DNA of 42,305 nt from assembly GCA_035493895.1 (NCBI GenBank), contig DATJHM010000005.1:1-42305 (forward strand), in the 5' to 3' direction. This DNA comes from DATJHM01 sp035493895. Its GTDB lineage: Bacteria > Chloroflexota > Ktedonobacteria > Ktedonobacterales > Ktedonobacteraceae. The notes beneath the pieces were generated by a model, which had not been told where the DNA came from, searched no databases, and saw only the letters and a program-made list of their open reading frames with translations. Each line of letters starts with the position of its first letter. Within the stretch, counting starts at the first letter, position 1. Position numbers and translations under genes: made by a program. Shown here piece after piece: positions 8,311-17,100 of the stretch.

Positions 8311-9078
8311 ATGGAAACGATACAGAAACACTTTTTCAGCGATATGAGCGTGATGCTTGGTCGTTCTATGCGCCATATCTTCCGCAGTATGGACACCATC
8401 ATCACGGTCACGATCATGCCTATTGCGTTTATGTTGCTGTTCGTGTATGTATTCGGCGGCGCAATTCAAACCGGGACAGATAATTATGTCAATTACTTGT
8501 TGCCTGGGATCTTACTGATTGCGATTGCCAGCGGAATATCCTATACCGCTTACCGTTTGTTTATCGATGTACAACGGGGCATCTTTGAGCGCTTTCGCTC
8601 CATGCCAATTGCCCCTTCCACTATGTTGTGGGGACACGTCCTGACCTCGCTGGTCTCCAACGCGATTTCGCTTGTGGTCATCATTCTCGTCGCGTTGATT
8701 ATGGGCTTTCGTTCGTCGGCGGGCATCCTGTCATGGCTGACGGTCGTCGGCATCCTCGCGTTGTTTACGCTGGCGTTAACCTGGGTGGCGGTGATTCCCG
8801 GCCTGACCGCAAAATCGATAGACGGCGCAACCGCATTCTCATATCCGATTATCTTCCTGCCCTTTATCAGCTCGGCGTTTGTGCCTACCCGGTCGATGCC
8901 GCTGGTCGTCAGGGTCTTTGCCGAAAACCAGCCAGTGACTGCGATCGTGGAAACCATCCGTGCGTTACTGTCTGGACAGCCAGTGTCTCACACTATCTGG
9001 GTTGCTCTTGCCTGGTGCGTCGGCACGCTGGTGGTGGCCTACCTCTTTGCGATGATGGCCTATAAAAAGCACGTGTGA
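8311..9078 (+). CDS. ABC-2 type permease, DrrB-like
   Basis: A 255-residue inner-membrane protein with about six hydrophobic segments, including TVTIMPIAFMLLFVYVFGG, NYLLPGILLIAIASGISY and LVVIILVALIMGF. The motif FERFRSMPIAPSTMLWGHVL is the conserved cytoplasmic region of DrrB/ABC2 permeases, and FPF-like IIFLPFISSAFVPT lies in the usual place. It begins directly after the ATPase stop (TAA ATG), so the pair is co-translated. It closes the PadR-controlled cassette. No terminator is obvious before the P450 gene 137 bp later. Confidence 0.9.
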   Translation: METIQKHFFSDMSVMLGRSMRHIFRSMDTIITVTIMPIAFMLLFVYVFGGAIQTGTDNYVNYLLPGILLIAIASGISYTAYRLFIDVQRGIFERFRSMPIAPSTMLWGHVLTSLVSNAISLVVIILVALIMGFRSSAGILSWLTVVGILALFTLALTWVAVIPGLTAKSIDGATAFSYPIIFLPFISSAFVPTRSMPLVVRVFAENQPVTAIVETIRALLSGQPVSHTIWVALAWCVGTLVVAYLFAMMAYKKHV

Positions 9079-9215
9079 AAAGAGGGCCGTATCCGCGGAA
9101 AGAAGTCCATACCATCGATGCTCTTTATCGACATATTAAACATATCCTTATGACATAGAGCCGACAGGATGTACGATAGTCAAGCAAGTAGAAGATCATA
9201 AAAATAGAAAGAAGC

Positions 9216-10400
9216 ATGATTATTATGCAAACAAATCCCAATAGAGAACAGCTCACTGCCTCTTATGACTGGTATCGTCAGATGCGTGAGACTCAGCCCG
9301 TTTTCTTCGAGCCGAATATGCAGGCATGGAACATCTTCCGCTACGACGATGTGGCACGCGTGCTGAGTGAGCATGCGACGTTTTCTTCCGAGCAGAACCG
9401 CTTCGTGCCAGCCGAGTACCGCGACATCAGCCCGCTCAGTTCGAGCATTCTGCGCATGGACCCGCCGCGCCATCACCAGTTGCGCCAGCTCGTCTCGCAA
9501 GCCTTCACGCCGCGCATGGTGGCGCAAATGGAGTCGCGCATCAAGGAGATCACCAGCGGATTGCTCGAGCAGGTGCAGACTTTGGGTGAGATGGATGTGA
9601 TCAGGGATCTGGCCGCTCCCCTGCCTATCACGGTCATTGCGGAGTTGTTGGGGATCCCCACAGAGCGGCGTGAGGATTTCAAGCGGTGGTCCGATGCCTT
9701 CGTCTCGGGGGACGCGGAAGCGACGGAAGAGGATATGCAGGCGGGCATACAGGCAGCAGACAGCATGGTCAGCTACTTCACCCAGATCCTTGAGGCGCGG
9801 CGTGCGCATCCCCAGAACGACATGGTGAGCGCGCTGCTGATGGCGGAAGTGGATGGGGAGCGCCTGAGCAACGAGGAATTGATCGGGTTCTTCGTGCTGC
9901 TCCTCGTCGCAGGCAACGAGACCACGACCAATCTGCTTGGCAATGCCATCCTGTGCCTGGATGATAATCCAGGAGCGGTGGAACGTCTGCGTGCCAATCG
10001 CGATCTGGTGCCCAACGCTCTTGAAGAGGCACTGCGCTACTACTCGCCGGTCAAACTCATGCTGCGCTGGGCCGTGACTGAGACGACGATTGGCGATCAG
10101 CGCATAGAAGCTGGTCAGTTACTCTTTGCCTGGATCGCCTCGGCGAATCGTGATGAGGCCCAGTTCCCCAATGCCAATCAGTTCACGATCGAGCGTGAGC
10201 CGAATCGGCACCTGGGCTTCGGGCGCGGCATCCACTTCTGTCTGGGCGCTCCCCTGGCGCGTTTGGAGGCGAAGATTGCGCTGAACGAGATGCTCGACCG
10301 CCTGCCCGGCTCCTGGCAAGTGCCCGATGTGCCGCTGTCTCCGATCAAGAACATGTCCACTTTTGGCATCAAGAAGCTGCCCTTGACCTGGGAGAAGTAA
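9216..10400 (+). CDS. Cytochrome P450
   Basis: A 394-residue soluble bacterial class I P450. The I-helix oxygen-activation motif is A232-G-N-E-T-T237, the K-helix ExxR lies in NALEEALRYYSP, and the heme loop FGRGIHFCLGAPLAR places the thiolate at Cys342. Substrate is unknown. Redox partners (ferredoxin and reductase) are not encoded nearby. It follows the ABC exporter on the same strand and converges with a DHA2 efflux gene, so a role in modifying or detoxifying a small molecule is plausible but inferred. Two in-frame ATGs four codons apart leave a small start ambiguity. Confidence 0.95.
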   Translation: MIIMQTNPNREQLTASYDWYRQMRETQPVFFEPNMQAWNIFRYDDVARVLSEHATFSSEQNRFVPAEYRDISPLSSSILRMDPPRHHQLRQLVSQAFTPRMVAQMESRIKEITSGLLEQVQTLGEMDVIRDLAAPLPITVIAELLGIPTERREDFKRWSDAFVSGDAEATEEDMQAGIQAADSMVSYFTQILEARRAHPQNDMVSALLMAEVDGERLSNEELIGFFVLLLVAGNETTTNLLGNAILCLDDNPGAVERLRANRDLVPNALEEALRYYSPVKLMLRWAVTETTIGDQRIEAGQLLFAWIASANRDEAQFPNANQFTIEREPNRHLGFGRGIHFCLGAPLARLEAKIALNEMLDRLPGSWQVPDVPLSPIKNMSTFGIKKLPLTWEK

Positions 10401-10439
10401 ACAGGAGGATATGCGAAATCAGGCTCCCGGACGCTTCTC

Positions 10440-11972
10440 TTATCCTTCCAGTGGGACAGGCAATCGCTGTTCTTCCCGTGCCAGCTCTGGCGCTGCGTTC
10501 TCCTGCTCTTTCTGCGTTCGTGGGCGCATGAAGAGTAGAAGAACGATCGCTCCAGCACTGAGGATGACACAGGTAAGCGTAGTCCGCTCGAAACCCTGGA
10601 AGATGATATTCTGGATCACCGGGTAGATCGTGCCCTTGCCCGCGATAATGAACTGGTCGGCAGCCGCTCTCACTGTCGCGAGAGAATCAGGAATTGCGAA
10701 GTTTACCTGCGAGAGGTACACCTGGCTCAGCACGGCCACGCCAAATGCGGTCCCGATATTGCGTACCATCCCGATCGTGCCCGAGGCCAGTCCCGCTTGC
10801 GTCGTCGGGACCGCGTTTATCACGGCGAGCATCACCCCGGCGGTCACGATGGGAATCGCCAGCCCACGCATGAGAAAGGACGGAAGCAAGCCATCACTAT
10901 AGGTACTCTGTGGATTCAGGACAATCGTAGCATAGAGAAAGCTCAGGCCAATCGCTACTAATCCAAGTATGAGGAGCAGATAGAGCCGGGTTCCAGCCTT
11001 TTGTGCCAGTATGCCCGCCACAGGCGTCAGAAGCGCAATCAGGCCAGTTGCGGGTAAGAAGGCCAGACCGCCTTGCAGCGGGGAAAATCCCCACGTGTTT
11101 TGCATGAACAGGCTCCAATACGGCTGTGATCCAAAGATTGCCGCCGAGAAGAAGAAGTAGCTCAGGCTTCCCAGCACGAATGGACGATTGCGAAACACGG
11201 AGAGATCAATGAGCGGCCAGCGCACACGCTTTTCCGCAACGACGAAGAGTGCCAGCAGCAGAATACCTGCCAGACAACTGCCAATGACCACACCATCTAC
11301 CCATCCCGCATCGCCCGCACGCGTGACACCGAATAGCAGGCAGAGCAGGCCAGTAGATAAGAGCAGCAGCCCCACCCAGTCCAGGGGGACAGAACTGGCT
11401 TCCTCGTGCGACTTCGGGACGAAGAGCAGCGTCATGGCGAGCGCAACAATCCCGACCGGCACATTCACCAGGAAGATCCAGCGCCAGCTCTCTCCCTGCA
11501 CAAGCAGGCCACCAAGAACCGGTCCTGCGATCAGGCCCAGACCGGAGACGCCTCCATAGATGCCAATCGCCAGCCCGCGCTCATGTTGCGGAAAAGCCCG
11601 AATGGCGAGTGCGAGCGTACTCGGCGTCATGATTGCCGCCCCCACGCCCTGGATCACGCGAAAGATGATCAGCGTCGTCACATTTGGAGCCGCGCCACAG
11701 GCCAACGATCCCACGCAAAAGAGCGCCAAACCAGCCAGATACACCGTACGCTGCCCCCATAAATCGCCAAGGCGGCCGACGCCCATGGGAAGGACCCCGA
11801 TCATCAATGCGTAGCCCGAAATTGTCCAGGAAACTGTACTGAGCGGAGCATGAAAATCATGGCCAATCGCAGGCAGAGCGACATTCACAATAAACAGATC
11901 AATATACAGCATAAGCAGGCCAAAGCAGGCGGCAAACATAATCAGCCATTTGGACGGTTCACGTTTTCGCAT
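10440..11972 (-). CDS. MFS drug exporter, DHA2 (EmrB/QacA) family
   Basis: A 510-residue membrane protein with about 14 hydrophobic segments, as expected of DHA2 proton-driven drug exporters. Motif A is GRLGDLWGQRTVYLAG, and motif C is the GLGLIAGPVLGGLLVQ segment in helix five. The start at 11972 (MRKREPSKWLIMF) is chosen because GGAG lies 11 bases upstream. A longer open frame reaches 12098, but that would begin within the -10 box of the likely promoter and would add a cysteine-rich stretch unlike the family. It faces the P450 gene with only 39 bp between stops. Its promoter region carries a 9-bp inverted repeat. Confidence 0.92.
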   Translation of the reverse strand: MRKREPSKWLIMFAACFGLLMLYIDLFIVNVALPAIGHDFHAPLSTVSWTISGYALMIGVLPMGVGRLGDLWGQRTVYLAGLALFCVGSLACGAAPNVTTLIIFRVIQGVGAAIMTPSTLALAIRAFPQHERGLAIGIYGGVSGLGLIAGPVLGGLLVQGESWRWIFLVNVPVGIVALAMTLLFVPKSHEEASSVPLDWVGLLLLSTGLLCLLFGVTRAGDAGWVDGVVIGSCLAGILLLALFVVAEKRVRWPLIDLSVFRNRPFVLGSLSYFFFSAAIFGSQPYWSLFMQNTWGFSPLQGGLAFLPATGLIALLTPVAGILAQKAGTRLYLLLILGLVAIGLSFLYATIVLNPQSTYSDGLLPSFLMRGLAIPIVTAGVMLAVINAVPTTQAGLASGTIGMVRNIGTAFGVAVLSQVYLSQVNFAIPDSLATVRAAADQFIIAGKGTIYPVIQNIIFQGFERTTLTCVILSAGAIVLLLFMRPRTQKEQENAAPELAREEQRLPVPLEG

Positions 11973-12098
11973 GAGGGCAGTCTCCAGATTTTTTATGACA
12001 ATTTGATGATGACAATGTGATCTTCTGCAAAAAAGCTCTGACGGTATTAGCCTGTAACAACTCTTGCACAGGTTCAGATGATCGCTCTTCTTCTCCAA

Positions 12099-12127
12099 AC
12101 TATACCCTATAATAAATAACCTGTCAA
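12099..12127 (-). promoter_or_regulatory. Promoter of the DHA2 exporter
   Basis: On the minus strand TTGACA (12127-12122), 17-nt spacer, TATAGT (12104-12099). The transcript would start near 12092 and give a leader of about 120 nt before ATG 11972. This also argues against the longer upstream start. Confidence 0.75.
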
Positions 12128-12138
12128 TACTAATAGAT

Positions 12139-12175
12139 GGTGATATTATGCAATATACAACACAAAAATATCACC
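12139..12175. promoter_or_regulatory. 9-bp inverted repeat upstream of the exporter promoter
   Basis: GGTGATATT (12139-12147) and AATATCACC (12167-12175) are perfect complements with 19 nt between. The site lies just upstream of the exporter -35 box. Spacing of arm centres is 28 bp, compatible with a dimer of dimers or a looped regulator. No regulator gene is adjacent. Confidence 0.45.
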
Positions 12176-12189
12176 AACATACCATCATA

Positions 12190-12442
12190 TGCCGGTAATC
12201 TAAAGCGATAGTAGTGGCACGGTGAAGTGAAACGGAACTGTGCCTGCGAACTCATACGACCAATCTCGCTCCCTGGAGGAGAGGCGACTCACTGGAGGAT
12301 CATTGCCACGCTTCCTGGTTTATGTCCATTTTGACTGAACACTTATAGCGTAGATGTGACTATAGTGATCTCTTTCTCGTGTCAATAACAAGGTCTTTGT
12401 TCAGTAACGTTGTGTGTTTTATACAATAAGGAGCGAAGCCGC
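12190..12442 (+). other. Long leader before the Mop gene with possible RNA structure
   Basis: This 250-bp stretch has no ORF of note. GGCACGGT (12217-) can pair with ACTGTGCC about 13 nt later through eight pairs, one G-U. CTGGAGGA occurs twice (in CCTGGAGGAGAGG and CACTGGAGGATC). It could be a structured 5' leader for the molybdate-binding gene, but I could not match it to the molybdenum-cofactor riboswitch by eye. The rest of the 11973-12442 gap holds the exporter promoter and inverted repeat. Confidence 0.25.
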
Positions 12443-12652
12443 ATGGATATCAGTGCTCGTAACCAGTTAAAGGGACAGATTGAATCACTGAAGCTAGGTG
12501 ACATCATGGCTGAGGTCGTTGTCGTGCTGGCAGATGGACAGAAAATTACGTCCGTTATTACTCGTGACGCCGCCGAACAACTTCACCTCAAGCAGGGTGA
12601 TCGTGTAGCCGCAATCATCAAGTCAACCGAAGTAATGGTCGCGAAAGCATAG
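12443..12652 (+). CDS. Mop/TOBE-domain molybdate-binding protein (molbindin-like)
   Basis: A 69-residue single Mop domain. MDISARNQLKGQIESLKLGDIMAEVVV is the diagnostic start (S-x-RN-x-L-x-G), followed by ITSVITRDAAEQLHLKQGDRVAAIIKSTEVMVAK. Molbindins assemble as hexamers and bind molybdate or tungstate at subunit interfaces, acting as storage or homeostasis proteins in the cytoplasm. The start at 12443 has AAGGAG ten bases upstream; an in-frame earlier start at 12410 would precede that site. It stands alone but serves the same metal as the hydroxylase at 1266-4897. Two hairpins follow the stop. Confidence 0.93.
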   Translation: MDISARNQLKGQIESLKLGDIMAEVVVVLADGQKITSVITRDAAEQLHLKQGDRVAAIIKSTEVMVAKA

Positions 12653-12657
12653 GGAGG

Positions 12658-12688
12658 AGACGAGAGCAAGTAACGCTCTCGTCTTTTT
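12658..12688 (+). terminator. Intrinsic terminator of the Mop gene
   Basis: A 10-bp perfect stem (12658-12667 with 12675-12684), seven-nt loop and a run of five T. Located six bases after the Mop stop codon. Confidence 0.9.
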
Positions 12689-12730
12689 ACAACCCTGATC
12701 AGGCTTGCGCTTGACCAGGAGGGTTGTTTT
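12689..12730 (+). terminator. Second hairpin in tandem
   Basis: ACAACCCT (12689-12696) pairs with AGGGTTGT (12720-12727), followed by TTTT. The 23-nt loop is long. It probably acts as a backup terminator or for transcripts coming from the convergent lipoprotein gene. Confidence 0.5.
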
Positions 12731-12809
12731 GCTGCAACAGATACTTTGTTCTGCCAGAGAAGAAAAGCAGCTTTTGATGTTGCGAGAACTAAGGGAGGAA
12801 GGACAATAG

Positions 12810-13466
12810 CTAAAGGCCAGTGGGAATGTCAATCGCAGCGGCTTGCCAGGGGGAATTATCTGCTCCTCTGCCCATATACTGACCAGGGGCTTTGTCATTC
12901 ACATTGGTATACAGGGGATATGTCTGATAATAGATCACTCTTTCCCCCATTGCATCTGTACCCACACTCAATTTTCCAGGAATTTTTGTGGTACAGGCAG
13001 GTGTTCCAGTACCATTGAAGAGCAGTGGGTGCCAGGTTTGCGCACATGAACCATCACAGCTAAAGCCGCTTGCTCCTTGCCATTCATGGATGTACAACGT
13101 CATTCCTTGCAGTGTTGTCAAAATGGTTTGTGTGCTCCCAACGCTCTGATATGTTGGGACTTTTCCAGTCGAAACGATGACCGATGACGAAGTGGTGTTC
13201 GCAGGCGTGCTGGCTGCCGTAGGGATAGTGGTATTGGCGGGCGTGCTGGTTGCTGTAGGGATAGTGGTATTGGCGGGCGTGCTGGTTGTTGTAGGGATAG
13301 TGGTAGTATTGTTGGTCATCGTAGCGCTTGTATTGGTGCCTGTGTCTGTATTGGCCGTGGCAGAAGCAATTGGGCTGGTCGTTGAGCCCGAAGGTCCACA
13401 TGCTCCCAGGATTCCGGCAAGCAAGAGTATTGGCAACAGAGTAGAGATGCGGTTCTTTAGTTGCAT
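12810..13466 (-). CDS. Secreted lipoprotein with COG4315-type domain
   Basis: A 218-residue exported lipoprotein. The signal peptide STLLPILLLAGILGAC ends in an LGAC lipobox, with lipidated Cys23. A Thr/Ala/Pro/Asn-rich linker of about 75 residues follows, containing three tandem 12-residue repeats, then a C-terminal domain with GMTLYIHEWQGASGFSCDGSCAQTW and PLYTNVNDKAPGQYMGRG. The latter is the 'predicted lipoprotein with Yx(F/W/Y)xxD motif' family (PF03640), of unknown function. The start at 13466 has AAGGAC upstream and puts the signal peptide at the N-terminus; a longer frame from 13508 would overlap the upstream gene. The linker probably spans cell wall or capsule. Confidence 0.88.
   Translation of the reverse strand: MQLKNRISTLLPILLLAGILGACGPSGSTTSPIASATANTDTGTNTSATMTNNTTTIPTTTSTPANTTIPTATSTPANTTIPTAASTPANTTSSSVIVSTGKVPTYQSVGSTQTILTTLQGMTLYIHEWQGASGFSCDGSCAQTWHPLLFNGTGTPACTTKIPGKLSVGTDAMGERVIYYQTYPLYTNVNDKAPGQYMGRGADNSPWQAAAIDIPTGL
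13201..13308 (-). repeat. Three 36-bp tandem repeats within the lipoprotein linker
   Basis: Units at 13201-13236, 13237-13272 and 13273-13308 differ by only a few bases and encode a TPANTTIPTA-type 12-residue unit. Near identity at DNA level suggests recent slippage, so linker length may vary between strains. Confidence 0.9.
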
Positions 13467-13482
13467 CGTGTAATGTCCTTTT

Positions 13483-13860
13483 CTATGAAACATTCGATCC
13501 TTTAGCAAAGATTTTTCTTAGCTCGGTACTCACGAATGGGCTCAGGAAGGCAATTATATAGATCAGATAGATCCATGGAAATTGCACAATAAAAAAATTG
13601 TGTGCCCCTAGATACAAAGGGCCTGGCAGGAATGCAAAGAGCACGGCATCCAGGAGTACCGCCATTGCCGCCCACAATAGGCCCAGCGTCAGGGACTCTT
13701 TTCGCACCTGTCCGATATCATTGTGCCCTTTGAAGTACCACATACTCAGTGGTATCCAGCCTAGCACATTCAAGAGAACGAGACAGTTCTCATAAAGAAC
13801 ATAAGAGAAGTTAGGAGTCTCTATTGATGGAGGGGTCCCCAGAAGAATCCCTAAAAGCAC
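13483..13860 (-). CDS. Small multi-pass membrane protein, start unclear
   Basis: I do not recognise the family. The 125 residues from GTG 13860 have three or four hydrophobic segments (LLNVLGWIPLSMWYF, LTLGLLWAAMAVLLDAVLFAF, PWIYLIYIIAFLSPFV). The frame stays open for a further 37 codons upstream and encodes another good membrane helix (GLFVLGYIAISVLGAIIAVLL), but no ATG, GTG or TTG occurs before an in-frame TAA near 13977. An ATG with ribosome site and sequence MNGE lies one frame over. Thus either GTG 13860 is used, a rare start codon is used, or a one-base indel has broken the 5' end. It overlaps the extreme upstream end of the lipoprotein's open frame. Confidence 0.55.
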   Translation of the reverse strand: MLLGILLGTPPSIETPNFSYVLYENCLVLLNVLGWIPLSMWYFKGHNDIGQVRKESLTLGLLWAAMAVLLDAVLFAFLPGPLYLGAHNFFIVQFPWIYLIYIIAFLSPFVSTELRKIFAKGSNVS

Positions 13861-14111
13861 AGCTATTATCGCCCCCAGGACCGATATCGCGATATATCCC
13901 AGGACAAAGAGACCAATTGCTCGACCAACGTGTAATTTCTTTTGTAGTATTGGTTTTATTCTCCATTCATCTTCTTAATGCTACATCAAGATCAGTCAAA
14001 AGATTCCTCTCTGCTGTCCATGCTCATAGCACTGTGTCATGAGTATAGTGCGTAAAAGAGCGGATGAGTATTCTCCGATCGGGTAATTAGTGGGTGATTG
14101 AAGGCGACGTG

Positions 14112-17100
14112 TTAAATAAGCTTCTCTTGTTGCGCAACGGAAACCGCTTCCACACGCCTGGTCACAGCAAGCTTGCGATAGATGTTTTTGACATGGACTT
14201 TGACCGTATTCGTCGAGACGATGAGTTCCTGGGCAATCTCCAGGTTGCTACGCCCAGCAACTAACAGGGTGAGCACTCGTCGTTCTTGTGGGGAGAGGAG
14301 TTTGGGCAACGGGCACTCTGTCCTTTGTGGGTCTCTGACGTGGACTGGAAGGAGAGAGCGAAACGCGTGCAGAATGCTGCGAGCATAAGCACGCAGAGAC
14401 TTCTCCGTGAGGGAGGGCAGCAAAGAGCGTAGGAGGGCAGCAAGCGGCTCCCCCTCGTCGAGGAAGAGACGCTGGAAACCCGCATTTCGTGCGCCTCTCA
14501 GAACCTCAGAGAGATATTGTCGAGCCTCGTGTTCCTGCCTGTTGGCGAAATATGCAAACGTGATGAGGAGCTGAATTTCTAAGGTGCGGATGAGGTGTTT
14601 GCCCTGTTGCGCGGAGGTGAGAAGTTGTCCAAGCGAGGGAAGAGCGGCTGTTATTTTGCCTTGCGCAAGGTGCAAACGAGCATGCAAGAGTTGCATTGTC
14701 TGTACTTGTAGTGAAGACATCTCTTTTTCATAGGGAGCGAGAGTGCTCAGCGTGTGCAAAGCCGCTGACAGGTCGTCGTCTCTGATCTGGAAACGCGCCT
14801 GATAAAAGAGGACATCAGGGATAAGCCGTCTCGTATTCAAGGTGGGACTGGCTTGAAGGCGCACAAAGAGGGCGGAGAGAGAGGCGCGTGCTGAGGCAAC
14901 ATCTCCGCGAGCATACAGCACCTGAAGCCTCAAGAGTTCTCCCTTCGTGCGCGATTCCTCTTCCAAAGACGGGAAATAGCCTCTATATCCAGAGACAGAT
15001 GCTTCATGAACCAGTTGCTCTGCCCTTTCAAGCTCGTTCCATTCGTAGGAAAGTCGGGCCAGCCCATAGAGGGAATCTGCATGGATGATATCTTCTCCCT
15101 TCTCATCTTGTTCACAGATTTCAGTAAGTGTTTGCTGAAAGTAGGAAGCCGCCTGATGCAGTTCGCCCAATGCGATACACACCTCTCCAAGCATCGTCCT
15201 GAGGGGACGAGTAAACACCCGATTCTTGTTGTTCAGGCAGCGCATGTATGCCTCAAGAAGGAGTTGGTGGGCATTATCAAAAGAGCCTGCTTGCAGAGAA
15301 CCTGTACCTACTGCTATGAGGCAGCCGATGCGCCAGTCGACCCATCCCTGTTGTCTGGATGAGGAAGGGAAGGCTCCATCCGATGGCTCTGTTTCAAGTG
15401 GCAGGAGTGTGAGTGCGTGACGGGCATACGCCAGGGCTTGTGCGAAGAGGCCCTGACGGGCTGTAAGTGTGGCGCGGAAGGCATAGAGTGTGCCGATATG
15501 AGGCAGATCTTCCTGCTGGTTCCATTCCTCCTCAGCAACCTGAAGAAGCTCTTCTACCTGCTCTATCCTCAACGGAGTCCCATCGATGTCTTCGGTGAAG
15601 AGCCGGGACTGAGCCAGGCGGAAACAGAGCTGTGGATATGCATGTAGCACTGATGCTGGAAGATGTTCCAACCAATATCGCATCGTATGGTACTCAGCGA
15701 AGTAGGCGGCATGATCCATCTCTTCGATCAGATGGGCGGCCCGCTCGAATTGCTGAGCGAGGAGGGCGGCATCAATCGTCTCCATCGGCATGGCATGTGC
15801 TTCATACCAGCGAGAGGCTTCAGCCGAGAGGGAATGCAGCACCTCTTCTCCCAGATGGCGTACAGCCTCGGCTCTCAGGGTCTCGGCGAAGAGGGAGTGA
15901 TAGCGATACCACTGTCCCTGGTTATCGAGCGCTTCCAGAAAGAAACCGGAGCGGCAAGCCAGATCCAGCCATTTTGCGCTGTCCTGCCTTCCAGTTATTG
16001 CGTCACAGAGCGAGCCGGTGAGTCGACTAAGGACGCTGGTTTGCAGCAAGAAGCGCTGGAGGGACTCTGTTTGGGCTGAAAGGACTTCACTCAGAAAAAA
16101 CTCTTGAATGGAGCGATGCAGGTGGGGGGCTCTGGCACCAGTGGTCAATCGCGTCAGCACCTCTTCGACGATCTGGGGGGCCAGAGAACGCTGTATACTC
16201 AGGACGAACAGGCGTAGCCCGGCGACCCAGCCCTCTAGATAGAGAGAAAGTCTGCGCACAGTCTCTTGTGAGAGCGTATAGGGAATGGTTTGCTGGAGAA
16301 AGCTCGCTGTTTCTTCTTCGGAGAAGCGCAAGTGGTTACTCTGCACTTCCAGAACATCGCCCCTAGCACGCCAGCGCACCAGGGGCAGTGGAGGTTCACT
16401 ACGTGTAAGAAGTATCACACGCAGGCGAGGGGGCAAATGCTCGATGAAGAAAGTGACTGTCTCGTGGATACGCTCATGTTCGATGCAGTGATAATCATCC
16501 AGAATCAGGACTCCTTCTTGTTGAAGCAAATGGGTCAGATCATTGAGCAGGAAGGTCAGAACCGTCTCTAAATGCAGTTGCGGAAACGGAAACTGGGTAG
16601 TCAGGGAGATCTGCGCGAGTGCCCTCTGCCCAAACTGTGCGTCAAATACCTGACAGGCGGCAATAATGGAGGACCAGAAACGCACCGGATGATTATCGCC
16701 CCTATCGAGAGAAATCCAGGCGATAGATTCGGGCTTCTGCCGTGTAGCTATGGCCTGACGATGAATGATCCATTGCGTGACGAGCGCGGTTTTGCCGGAA
16801 CCTGCTGGAGCCTGTAACAGCGTAAGTTTCTGCATCTGCCCACTATCCAACAGCGCCAACAGGCGTGAGCGCTCCACGAGTTGTGCTGGGGGGCGGGGGG
16901 GATGCAGTTTGGTTTCCAGGAAGGGAGCCAGAACCGGGGCTATCCTACGATTTACGGTGCTCCCTTTAGAGGTGGTCGTCTGAATTCGCTCCTGCTCAGC
17001 AGCAGGAGCGAATTGGAATACTCCTCTTTCCTCTGCCGGAAAGCGTGTGCTCACCTCTTCGAGGCGCTCAAAAGAGAGGTCGGCAGTTCGGCCAAGGTAG

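Noticed and set aside
11973..12098. 42-residue upstream extension of the DHA2 exporter
   Set aside because: It would begin in the -10 box of the promoter and is Cys/His-rich; ATG 11972 has a ribosome site.
13177..13473. 98-codon plus-strand Val/Gly-rich frame
   Set aside because: Shadow of the lipoprotein's Thr/Pro/Asn repeat linker.
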